From: Bacteroidetes bacterium 24-39-8
GTDB taxonomy: Bacteria; Bacteroidota; Bacteroidia; Chitinophagales; Chitinophagaceae
Assembly (NCBI GenBank): GCA_002256765.1
Contig: NCHJ01000001.1
Coordinates: forward strand, 1 to 64,000
Direction of reading: 5' to 3'
Length of the DNA stretch: 64,000 nucleotides
Of this stretch, positions 6,915 to 15,095 are shown piece by piece. Both the position numbers and the translations under genes were made by a program. Numbering within the stretch: the first letter of the stretch is position 1; each line of letters opens with the position of its first letter. The notes beneath the pieces were generated by a model. The model was not told where the DNA came from. It ran no database searches and was given only the letters and a program-made list of their open reading frames with translations.

Positions 6915-7877
6915 TTATTTTCTAGCCATTACTTTTTCAGCAGTAGCTACAATATAAGGCGTGTCCAAACCATACTTGGTTAAGAGTTCGGTGGGTTTGC
7001 CACTCTCTCCAAAAGTATCATTGGTGCCAATATATTCAATTGGAATGGGTAAGTGTTTAGCAGCTACCTGAGCAATCGCATCGCCCAAGCCACCAATTAC
7101 ATTATGCTCTTCCACCGTTACTGCGCATTTGGTTTTGCTAATAGAAGCAATTACAGCAGCTTCATCCAATGGCTTGATGGTATGAATATTAATGACTTCA
7201 ACGCTAATGCCTTTTTCTTCTAAAATTCTACCAGCTTCAATGGCTTTCCATACCATATGACCGCAAGCAAAAATAGAAACGTCTGTTCCTTCACTCAATT
7301 GCTGTGCTTTACCAATCACAAAATCAGAACCGTCTTCTGCGGTAAAGTTGGGCCATTTGGGACGGCCAAAACGCAAATAAACTGGACCTTCGTAAGAAGC
7401 TATTGCCTTAGTGGCGGCCTTGGTTTGGTTAAAGTCACAAGGCACAATCACGGTCATGCCCGGTAACATTTTCATCAGACCAATATCTTCTAGAATCTGG
7501 TGGGTAGCACCGTCTTCACCCAGGGTAAGACCAGCGTGAGATGCACAGATTTTTACGTTCTTTCCGCTATAAGCCACACTCTGACGTATCTGGTCATAGA
7601 CACGGCCAGTTGAGAAATTGGCAAATGTGGTGGTATATGGAATCTTTCCGCCAATGGTCATGCCGGCTGCAATGCCAATCATATTGGCTTCTGCAATCCC
7701 TACCTGTACATATCTGTTGGGAAAATCCTTGATAAAGGGTCCTAGTTTTAGGGAGCCAGCCAAGTCAGCTGTAAGCACCACTACGTTTTCGTTTTCTTTA
7801 CCTATTTCATGAATGCCTTCTCCGAAGCCACCCCTTGTTTCCTTTTCATTCAGAACTTGAATATCCTTGAGTTTCAT
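6915..7877 (-). CDS. Transketolase, C-terminal (pyrimidine-binding plus C-domain) subunit
   Basis: The 320-residue product is the second half of transketolase, as found in organisms with split enzymes. It contains the ThDP pyrimidine-binding domain (residues about 10-170, with the catalytic-type Glu in VGIAEANMIGIAAGM, then TFANFSTGRVYDQIRQ and HAGLTLGEDGATHQ) and the transketolase C-terminal domain (GTDVSIFACGHMVWKA). Transketolase moves two-carbon units between sugar phosphates in the pentose phosphate pathway. A partner carrying the ThDP diphosphate-binding half (about 280 residues) is required, but neither neighbour encodes it. A -7-like box, TTACTTTG, lies 21 bases upstream and a terminator follows, so it appears to be a single-gene unit. 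Confidence 0.9.
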   Translation of the reverse strand: MKLKDIQVLNEKETRGGFGEGIHEIGKENENVVVLTADLAGSLKLGPFIKDFPNRYVQVGIAEANMIGIAAGMTIGGKIPYTTTFANFSTGRVYDQIRQSVAYSGKNVKICASHAGLTLGEDGATHQILEDIGLMKMLPGMTVIVPCDFNQTKAATKAIASYEGPVYLRFGRPKWPNFTAEDGSDFVIGKAQQLSEGTDVSIFACGHMVWKAIEAGRILEEKGISVEVINIHTIKPLDEAAVIASISKTKCAVTVEEHNVIGGLGDAIAQVAAKHLPIPIEYIGTNDTFGESGKPTELLTKYGLDTPYIVATAEKVMARK

Positions 7878-7897
7878 CCGCTGGTTTTAAATTGCTG

Positions 7898-7905
7898 CAA
7901 AGTAA
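7898..7905 (-). promoter_or_regulatory. Putative promoter of the transketolase C-half gene
   Basis: On the minus strand TTACTTTG matches TAnnTTTG in seven of eight positions, 21 bases before the ATG at 7877. No clear -33 element is seen. Confidence 0.4.
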
Positions 7906-7951
7906 CAAAAAGAAGGGCAGTTATTGGCCTTTATAGCCCTATTTTCATGCA

Positions 7952-10900
7952 TTAAGTTTGTGAAGCTGCTTCTACGTCCTTTACATTACCCGTGCGTTTT
8001 AATACGCCCCAGTGCTGTAATTCGCCTTTTAATGCCCTGCGATAGGCTTTGAATAGCACTGCCAACATTAACCATCTATAGATCAGACGCTGTGGCAATA
8101 ACCAGATTAATTTCCAGAGAGGTTCTTTTTCAAAAAAGAAAGCCAGTGCAGCAATAGCAGCGTCTACCAGCATAAAAATCAGGTAATAGAAGCCAATTTT
8201 CTCTGCGTTGCCGGTAAATAAACCAATCAACATGAGTAGGTCTGCCAAGGGTGCAAATAGCGGTATGATGTATTTAAACAACATGATATCAGGTAGGGCC
8301 AGCCATCCCAAAGTCTTGTATTGCACATTAAATAAGGCGTCTCTATTTTTCCAGAATGTTTGCATGACCCCAAATGTCCAACGGAAGCGCTGTTTCATAA
8401 ACTGGTTCAGGGTTTCTGGAGCTTCTGTCATGGCAATGGCTTTGTTCTCATTGTCTATCAAATAACCACACCTAAGAATTCTAATAGTTAGGTCACAATC
8501 TTCTGCCAAAGTATCTGTGCTAAATCCGCCAGCTGTTTCAATGGCTTCTTTTCTAAATGCACCAATAGCACCTGGCACTACGGTTATGGCATTCAGATAA
8601 GCAAATGCTTTTCTGTCTACGTTCTGACTAGAAATATATTCAATGCTCTGCCAACGCGTAAGAATATTTACTTCATTACCCACTTTTACATTTCCGGCTA
8701 CGGCACCTACCTGTTCATTTCTAAAATGCACCATCAATTTGCTCACCGCGTCTGTGAGTAATTTGGTGTCTGCATCAATACAAACCACATAGTCCGCAGA
8801 AGTTTGTGCTATACCATAGTTTAGTGCAGAAGCCTTGCCCCCATTGGGTTTGCTAAAGACCTGCACTTTTGGATGATTGGCAAAAGCGGTAGACACTTTT
8901 TCAAAAGTCTGGTCCTTACTTCCATCATCTACAAAAACTATATTGAAATTGGGATAATCACAATTGAGCAGGTTTTCTAATGAGCTTACTGCATTAACTT
9001 CTTCATTGTATGCAGGCACAATAATGGAGACCAATGGGGTACCCACAAAAGGCAATAAGGAATTGGCTTTTTCCTTTTTGCGTTGCAGAATAGAAAGTGC
9101 TAACATCATGATCAGCCTAATGGTTCCCATTACCAAGAAGATCACAAATAAGGCATAGAAAATCTGACCCATATAATAACCAAGCTCTGCCAAGAAGCTA
9201 TTAAACTGAAGTAGTCTATAGCCACTTCCTGGAGGTACGGGTGGCATCAGGTCTTCTTTTTTCTTGCCCAATAAATCTGCTACAGTAGTGAATGTGTATC
9301 CTTCTTTTTGAAGGGCTTCTATAATTCTAGGCAATGCTTCTACAGTGGGTCTTCTATCGCCTCCGGCATCGTGTAACAAAATAATATTACCCCTATCTTT
9401 TAATTGCATCACCCTATTAAAAATAGTGTCTGCATTAAAGTTGGGTACTTCATCTACGGCCCAGTCTTCTGGGTCAATATTTTCTCCAATGGTTAAATAA
9501 TTCCTGGTTCGGCTCAATGCCACTGGAATCAATTCTTCCATTTTTTCTGGTTGGGCATCGGCATTAAACGGCGCACGAAACATGATGGTGCTATGACCCG
9601 TAATACATTCTATCAATAGCCTGGTAGCATCCATTTCTAAGAGTGCGCGTTGCCTGCTCACTTTAGCCATATTGGGATGCGTAAATGTGTGGTTGCCCAA
9701 TTCATGCCCCTCATTAAAAATGCGTTTTACCAGCGGAATATTATTCTCGGCTTCTAATCCCACCACAAAAAAACTTGCGGGTACTTTGTATTTGGCTAAA
9801 ATGTCTAGGATCTGTTTGGTATACACAGGATCTGGTCCGTCGTCAAAGGTGAGGACCAATTTTTTACCCGTTGCTCTACCCATTTGTTTTACCACAAACA
9901 TGCTGGGTAAGCTATCATAACGCTCTTCAGAAATGAGCATTTGTTCTAGATCCAACTCTGGAGTAATATGCCCTTCACGTGGCGTAGAAAGCACGTCTAG
10001 AATTTCACCATCGCCCATAAAATCCACGTCATCTGTGGCTTCTACTTTGTTGAATTCTGTAAAATCAAATTTCTCCAAAGCCTTTCTGCTCATGGATTTG
10101 TGGTAGAAATCCCAGATCCTACTGTCTTCACTACCCAGCCTCCAAACAGCTGTTCCTGCTAGCGGATATTCGGTTGCAAAACGTAGGGTATTAAAATTGG
10201 TAGCGGCATCTGTAAAATGTACTTCATGGTATTTGTCATAATCGTCCCAATAATGATACTTTAAATTATAAGTATCATTATCATAGATTACTTTTCCTTC
10301 ACTTTCTCTGGCAATGGTTAATGCTTGATGATAAGTTACGTCTACACCTTCATCTCCTTTTGCCCAGTCATAACCATAAGCCGCCATACACAATACAATC
10401 TTGTGCATGGGTACTTTTTTGACCAACTGGTCTACAGCTGCTTCAATCCATCTTTGAGAACTAATGGGTCCGGGTTTGGTATCAGAACTATGCTCATCAT
10501 AAGCCATCAGAAATATATAGTCATTGTACTTACCCAATGCACTGTATTCATAGTCCTCATTAAAAGGCATCACGTCTTGTGAGACCAATAAATTTTCTGC
10601 ATGAAAACGGGTATACAATTCTTTCTGAAAATTGCTCAGGGTTTCATTGTTTTCTTCAATTAATTCTTCCAAATCAATATTGATGCCCGCAAAACCATTT
10701 TGCTTAATCAGTCTAATTAAGTCTGAGATTAATTTTTCTTTTTTGGCGGGGTTGGTCAGAATTCTGTGAATCACATCGCCCCGGAAAACCCCATTAATAT
10801 TATTGGTGAGCATGGGCAATACTTTTACCCCAGATGCCTTAATCACCGCCAATCCGCGTTTGTCAATATTGGTATAAACAGAATCGCCCTTGGCATCCAG

Positions 10901-11338
10901 AAAAAACCATTCCGGTATCACCAAGTTCATCTTATTGATATTCCTTTTTAGAGAGAAAAAAGCTTGTGCGTCCCAGGCTACATAAAATGCGGCCCTAATA
11001 CCTAAACTATCGCTATTGACTAAAGAACCAGCTAGGTTGGTTAAACTATCTTCCTGTCTATAGCCTGTTCCCTTTTTCCATTTATCGTCTATGAATTTTC
11101 TAAAACCCTGATAATTCTTGGCCAGCTCTGTAGTGGGTTTGTCCGATTGCAATACTTCTTTCATCACCTGACCTCGTACTTGAGGCAGGTCTGGTAAATA
11201 CATGTTTTTGAGGGCAATGGTCACCACCGCAATGGCCAGGGCCATTAAAAACAGCAATACCCTACCACCCCATTTGAATCTTTGCCATCGGGTAGGGTTA
11301 TTGGTTTGAAATATCTGAACCGGTTCTTTAGGGGCCAT
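7952..11338 (-). CDS. Three-domain membrane protein: GH18-like hydrolase, NodB polysaccharide deacetylase, GT2 synthase
   Basis: The 1128-residue protein combines three enzyme modules for one polysaccharide. After a membrane helix (about 25-45) comes a GH18-like domain (about 115-420) with GINIDLEEL near 220, keeping the DxE acid pair but with Asn at an upstream Asp. A NodB deacetylase follows (about 490-690) with TFDDGPD near 498, GNHTFTH near 549 and LLHDAGGD. After another helix (about 720-740) is a GT2 domain with FVDDGSKD near 804, CIDADT, LAEDCDL and QRFRW near 983, then several C-terminal helices. The GT2 part resembles processive synthases that polymerise and export beta-linked sugars. 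N-acetylglucosamine polymers are the likely substrate, given the deacetylase and GH18 modules; this is inference. It is transcribed away from the carB terminator. Confidence 0.9.
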   Translation of the reverse strand: MAPKEPVQIFQTNNPTRWQRFKWGGRVLLFLMALAIAVVTIALKNMYLPDLPQVRGQVMKEVLQSDKPTTELAKNYQGFRKFIDDKWKKGTGYRQEDSLTNLAGSLVNSDSLGIRAAFYVAWDAQAFFSLKRNINKMNLVIPEWFFLDAKGDSVYTNIDKRGLAVIKASGVKVLPMLTNNINGVFRGDVIHRILTNPAKKEKLISDLIRLIKQNGFAGINIDLEELIEENNETLSNFQKELYTRFHAENLLVSQDVMPFNEDYEYSALGKYNDYIFLMAYDEHSSDTKPGPISSQRWIEAAVDQLVKKVPMHKIVLCMAAYGYDWAKGDEGVDVTYHQALTIARESEGKVIYDNDTYNLKYHYWDDYDKYHEVHFTDAATNFNTLRFATEYPLAGTAVWRLGSEDSRIWDFYHKSMSRKALEKFDFTEFNKVEATDDVDFMGDGEILDVLSTPREGHITPELDLEQMLISEERYDSLPSMFVVKQMGRATGKKLVLTFDDGPDPVYTKQILDILAKYKVPASFFVVGLEAENNIPLVKRIFNEGHELGNHTFTHPNMAKVSRQRALLEMDATRLLIECITGHSTIMFRAPFNADAQPEKMEELIPVALSRTRNYLTIGENIDPEDWAVDEVPNFNADTIFNRVMQLKDRGNIILLHDAGGDRRPTVEALPRIIEALQKEGYTFTTVADLLGKKKEDLMPPVPPGSGYRLLQFNSFLAELGYYMGQIFYALFVIFLVMGTIRLIMMLALSILQRKKEKANSLLPFVGTPLVSIIVPAYNEEVNAVSSLENLLNCDYPNFNIVFVDDGSKDQTFEKVSTAFANHPKVQVFSKPNGGKASALNYGIAQTSADYVVCIDADTKLLTDAVSKLMVHFRNEQVGAVAGNVKVGNEVNILTRWQSIEYISSQNVDRKAFAYLNAITVVPGAIGAFRKEAIETAGGFSTDTLAEDCDLTIRILRCGYLIDNENKAIAMTEAPETLNQFMKQRFRWTFGVMQTFWKNRDALFNVQYKTLGWLALPDIMLFKYIIPLFAPLADLLMLIGLFTGNAEKIGFYYLIFMLVDAAIAALAFFFEKEPLWKLIWLLPQRLIYRWLMLAVLFKAYRRALKGELQHWGVLKRTGNVKDVEAASQT

Positions 11339-11384
11339 GTTAATGAATAAGCAAAAATGATGCTAGACTGTAAGTTAAAAGAAA

Positions 11385-11408
11385 GTCCCGCTAAAACTTT
11401 AGCAGGAC
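11385..11408 (-). terminator. Terminator after the CarB half gene
   Basis: GTCCTGCTAAA and TTTAGCGGGAC on the minus strand pair with one G-U wobble around two bases, followed by TTTCTTTT. It lies 28 bases past the carB stop at 11436 and marks a clean gene end. Confidence 0.85.
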
Positions 11409-11435
11409 CTCATATAATGCAGTTAAACTTGGTAA

Positions 11436-13082
11436 TTATCCCTCAAAACTACTGTAGAAATAAGGCGTTTTGGCTTCAAACTCTGCGGCGCAGGTATCTA
11501 CCATCTTGTAAACGCGTGTAATACCCAAGGCCTTTCTTTTCTCATACACTTCATCTTCAGTGCAGGTATTTTGTAAAATCTTCACAATCTGAATATCAGA
11601 GAAACCGTTTTTCTTGGCTTCTTTGAGCAAGGCAGTTGGAATGGTATCCAAGGTATAATGGGCAATCTCCTTTTCAATATGGCAGATCTGTTGAATTTGA
11701 TACAAGAACCAACGGTCAATCCCAGTTGCTTGGGCAATGGATTTTACGGTAGAACCCTGCATCAGTGCGTCTTTGATACGGAAGATCCTATCCCATTTTG
11801 GGGTCTTAATATATTCCACAATCTCCTCACTTTTCATCAAACTCTTTCCGTAATAACCCAATCCAACGGCTTCATTTTCCAAGCTCTGACAGGCTTTTTG
11901 CAAAGCTTCTGTAAAGCTGCGGCCAATGGCCATTACCTCACCTACGCTCTTCATCTGTAAGCCCAAAGTATCATTGGCACCTTTGAATTTGTCAAAATTC
12001 CAACGAGGAACTTTTACAATTACATAGTCCAAAGCGGGTTCAAAATAAGCCGATGTAGTCTGGGTAATTTGGTTTTTCAATTCATCCAAAGAATAACCAA
12101 TAGCCAGTTTAGCAGCAATCTTGGCAATTGGATAACCAGTTGCTTTAGAAGCTAGGGCAGAAGAACGGCTTACGCGAGGGTTAATTTCTACGGCAATCAA
12201 TTCTTCGGTTTCAGGATTCAAGGCAAATTGTACGTTACATCCTCCCCAGAAATTACCAAGAGATCGCATCATCAGCATAGCTTTATTACGCATTTCTTGG
12301 AAGGCGGTATCGCTCAAAGTCATAGCAGGAGCCACGGTAATGCTGTCTCCGGTATGCACACCCATGGGGTCTAAGTTCTCTACTGTACAAATAATCACTA
12401 CGTTGTCATTACAATCGCGCAGCAATTCCAATTCATATTCTTTCCAACCCAAAACGGCTTTTTCTACCAATACCTCGTGAATAGGGGATGCTTTTAAACC
12501 TCTTTCAAGGGCCGCATCCAAATCATCTTTAGTATGTACAAATCCGCCTCCGGTTCCACCCAAGGTAAAAGATGGGCGAATTACCAGTGGAAATCCAATT
12601 TCTTGTGCAAATTCTTTTCCTTCTAAAAAGCTATTAGCAACACGGCTAGGAGCTACTGCCATACCAATCTTTACCATCAGTTGACGGAACTTTTCCCTGT
12701 CTTCTGCAGTGTCAATGGCGGCTACGTCTACCCCAATCATGCGGCAATTAAAGCGCTCCCAAACCCCCAATTCGTCTGCTTCTTTACAGAGATTTAGGGC
12801 TGTTTGTCCACCCATTGTAGGCAAAACCGCATCTATTTGGTTCTCTTCTAATATTTTTTCTATACTTTCAACGGTCAAAGGAAGCAAGTAAACCTTGTCA
12901 GCCATCATTGGATCGGTCATGATAGTAGCAGGGTTACTGTTGATCAGTATCACTTTAATCCCCTCTTCACGTAGGCTTCTGGCGGCCTGGGTGCCGGAAT
13001 AATCGAACTCACAGGCCTGTCCAATAATGATTGGACCGGATCCGATGATTAAAACTGATTTGATGGAATTGTCTTTGGGCAT
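11436..13082 (-). CDS. carB: Carbamoyl-phosphate synthase large chain, N-terminal half only (split CarB)
   Basis: The 548-residue product covers only the first half of CarB, normally about 930-1080 residues. It has the carboxyphosphate synthetase ATP-grasp domain ([74 protein letters not shown]) and the oligomerisation domain ending in [19 protein letters not shown]. It then stops at about residue 553 of the E. coli numbering, the natural domain border. A terminator follows directly and no second half lies in the window. The ATG at 13082 is chosen because an upstream in-frame ATG at 13136 would precede the promoter box. A complete enzyme would need a separate C-terminal half, as in some archaea and Aquifex, plus CarA. 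Confidence 0.92.
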   Translation of the reverse strand: MPKDNSIKSVLIIGSGPIIIGQACEFDYSGTQAARSLREEGIKVILINSNPATIMTDPMMADKVYLLPLTVESIEKILEENQIDAVLPTMGGQTALNLCKEADELGVWERFNCRMIGVDVAAIDTAEDREKFRQLMVKIGMAVAPSRVANSFLEGKEFAQEIGFPLVIRPSFTLGGTGGGFVHTKDDLDAALERGLKASPIHEVLVEKAVLGWKEYELELLRDCNDNVVIICTVENLDPMGVHTGDSITVAPAMTLSDTAFQEMRNKAMLMMRSLGNFWGGCNVQFALNPETEELIAVEINPRVSRSSALASKATGYPIAKIAAKLAIGYSLDELKNQITQTTSAYFEPALDYVIVKVPRWNFDKFKGANDTLGLQMKSVGEVMAIGRSFTEALQKACQSLENEAVGLGYYGKSLMKSEEIVEYIKTPKWDRIFRIKDALMQGSTVKSIAQATGIDRWFLYQIQQICHIEKEIAHYTLDTIPTALLKEAKKNGFSDIQIVKILQNTCTEDEVYEKRKALGITRVYKMVDTCAAEFEAKTPYFYSSFEG

Positions 13083-13104
13083 GGTTGCAAAAAAATAAAT
13101 TGTG

Positions 13105-13112
13105 CAAATGTA
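13105..13112 (-). promoter_or_regulatory. Putative carB promoter (-7 box TACATTTG)
   Basis: TACATTTG on the minus strand is a perfect TAnnTTTG match 22 bases before the ATG at 13082. It rules out the earlier in-frame ATG at 13136 as a translated start. Confidence 0.55.
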
Positions 13113-13217
13113 AGGTGGAAGGCCCAAAATTGGCATTAATTTTTCTTTAGTGGCTTTTTAAGAACAAAAGCCTTGATTAGAGGTTATATTATTGATTGAA
13201 TACATAAACAAAATAAA

Positions 13218-13688
13218 ATGGCAGTATTAAAAGAAGGTAGCAAGGCGCCGGTTTTCAAAGCAGTAGACCAAAACGGCAAGCCTATCTCCCTCAACGATTT
13301 CAAAGGAAAAAAAGTCATCCTATATTTCTATCCAAAGGACGATACACCCGGATGCACGGCACAGGCTTGCAACCTCAAAGACAATTATAGCGCTTTGATC
13401 AAAAAAGGATTTCAAGTAGTAGGTGTGAGTACGGATAGCGTGGCTAGCCACAAGAAATTTGAGGAAAAATTTGAGTTGCCTTTTCCGTTGGTATCGGATG
13501 AGGACAAGAAAATTGTAGACAAATACAATCTCTGGGGTGAGAAAAAATTCATGGGCCGTACCTATATGGGTACTACCAGAACCACTTTCCTCATTGACGA
13601 GACTGGTAAGATTGTCAAAATCATTGCCAAGCCAGATACCAAGAACCATACAGAGGAAATTCTGGCGGCTTGGGCGGAGCTTGGATAG
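13218..13688 (+). CDS. bcp: Thioredoxin-dependent thiol peroxidase, BCP/PrxQ type
   Basis: This 156-residue peroxiredoxin reduces peroxides using thioredoxin. The active-site segment YFYPKDDTPGCTAQACNL holds the peroxidatic Cys in PGCT and a second Cys five residues later, the usual resolving position in the PrxQ/BCP group. The thioredoxin-fold strands VILYFYP and FQVVGVSTD and the late RTTFLIDETGKI match the family, as does the length. It is a single-gene unit with its own terminator at 13711, divergent from carB. Confidence 0.94.
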   Translation: MAVLKEGSKAPVFKAVDQNGKPISLNDFKGKKVILYFYPKDDTPGCTAQACNLKDNYSALIKKGFQVVGVSTDSVASHKKFEEKFELPFPLVSDEDKKIVDKYNLWGEKKFMGRTYMGTTRTTFLIDETGKIVKIIAKPDTKNHTEEILAAWAELG

Positions 13689-13710
13689 CATAAAAGCTAT
13701 AAAATGTTGG

Positions 13711-13737
13711 AATGCCCCCGATTTCGGGGGCATTTTT
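13711..13737 (+). terminator. Rho-independent terminator after bcp
   Basis: AATGCCCCCGA and TCGGGGGCATT form an 11-bp perfect stem with a two-base centre, then six T. It is strong and ends 23 bases past the bcp stop. Confidence 0.92.
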
Positions 13738-13817
13738 TGTTATAATGCCGTAATTCTCAACTACAAATACACTAAAAAGCACATCTATACGTTTTAGAGT
13801 CAATATCGGCATCCCCT

Positions 13818-15095
13818 ATGCAGAAAAAGAAAGAGCCCCTGGCTCAAATTAGCTTGTTCATGGCACCCCCTCAGATTCCACCGAATGACCGGTTGCGTCT
13901 GAAAGAGCTGCATGGATATGGGGTACTGGATACGGGTGACGAAGCGGAGTTTAATGATATTGTGGCCATGGCGGCCCGTATCTGTGACACTTCAATAGCC
14001 CTCATTTCTCTAATAGACGCTGAGCGTGAATGGTTCAAAGCCAAATTGGGCATGGATGCTCATGCGTTTCCGCGCGATGTTTCTTTTTCCTCTCATTTTT
14101 TAGAAGCCAATAACCTGTTTTTTGAGGTTTCTGATACCCGTCAAGACCAGCGTTTTGCCGACAATCCATTAGTTACAGGCCCTCCCTATATTCGTTTTTT
14201 TGCTGGGATTAGATTGGTCAATAAAAATGGATTTACCATGGGAGCCCTCATGGTCATGGACCAGGAGCCGCATTTGCTGGGTGATGATGAGATCTTCTTT
14301 TTGCAAACCCTGGCCAAACAAGTCATTAAATTATTAGACCAGCATATAGTCAACAAACAACTGGAACAACAAAGAATCAAACTGCAAGAACAGATGGAAT
14401 TGCAGAATAGAATTTTGTCCATTATTGCACATGACGTGCGTAATCCAGTGGGTGCGGTAAAGTCTATTATTGAATTAAGCAGTAAGAAATTATTGAGCAA
14501 ACAGGATGCAGCTTCCCTCATGCAAATGGCTGCCAAACAAATTGATGGTACGGTAGAATTGCTGAATAATTTGGTAGACTGGGGTTCCATGCAAATGAAG
14601 GGCAAGGGTGCTGAAGCAGAAAAGATTCACCTCTACACTTTGGTAAGTAATATGTATAAGAGCTTTGAAGTGATAGCATCGCTGAAAAGCAATATCATGG
14701 CTAATTTGGTGGATGATGATTTATTCATTCATGCAGACATTAATGCCATGCGTTTTATTTTGCGCAATATCATGAGCAATGCCAATAAGTTTACCAAAGA
14801 AGGCGTGATCACGGTATTTGCACAAGCAGAAGCACAAGAAATAGTCTTGTCTATTAGCGATACGGGTGTGGGTATGGACAAGCAAACCTGCAAGAAATTA
14901 TTTCACGGAGACCAGAATGAAAGTACCGCTGGAACGGGTAATGAAAAAGGTTCTGGTTTGGGCTTAATCCTAACAAAAGACTTTATAGAATTATTAGGTG
15001 GCACCATTAAAGTAGAAAGTGAAATTGGCCAAGGAACTTCTGTAACAATCCGTTTTCCCAATACCGTGGCAAAGCCAAAAAATGCCAGCGTCTAA
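13818..15095 (+). CDS. GAF-domain sensor histidine kinase
   Basis: The 425-residue protein is soluble, with no membrane segment. An N-terminal GAF domain (about 25-175; motifs FNDIVAMAARICDTSIALIS and RFFAGIRLVNKNGFTMGALM) is followed by a short coiled linker and a HisKA helix with the phospho-acceptor His in IIAHDVRNPVGAVK near residue 203. The HATPase_c domain contains IMSNANKFTKEG (N box), SDTGVGM (G1) and GSGLGLIL (G2). It should autophosphorylate in response to a small ligand or redox cue and pass phosphate to a response regulator. No regulator is adjacent, so the partner is unknown. A second possible start is ATG at 13860. The stop overlaps the convergent feoB stop by four bases. Confidence 0.9.
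   Translation: MQKKKEPLAQISLFMAPPQIPPNDRLRLKELHGYGVLDTGDEAEFNDIVAMAARICDTSIALISLIDAEREWFKAKLGMDAHAFPRDVSFSSHFLEANNLFFEVSDTRQDQRFADNPLVTGPPYIRFFAGIRLVNKNGFTMGALMVMDQEPHLLGDDEIFFLQTLAKQVIKLLDQHIVNKQLEQQRIKLQEQMELQNRILSIIAHDVRNPVGAVKSIIELSSKKLLSKQDAASLMQMAAKQIDGTVELLNNLVDWGSMQMKGKGAEAEKIHLYTLVSNMYKSFEVIASLKSNIMANLVDDDLFIHADINAMRFILRNIMSNANKFTKEGVITVFAQAEAQEIVLSISDTGVGMDKQTCKKLFHGDQNESTAGTGNEKGSGLGLILTKDFIELLGGTIKVESEIGQGTSVTIRFPNTVAKPKNASV

Noticed and set aside
11436..13082. Frameshifted or decaying carB.
   Set aside because: The end coincides with the domain boundary, all N-half motifs are intact, and a terminator follows directly, so a split gene is more likely.
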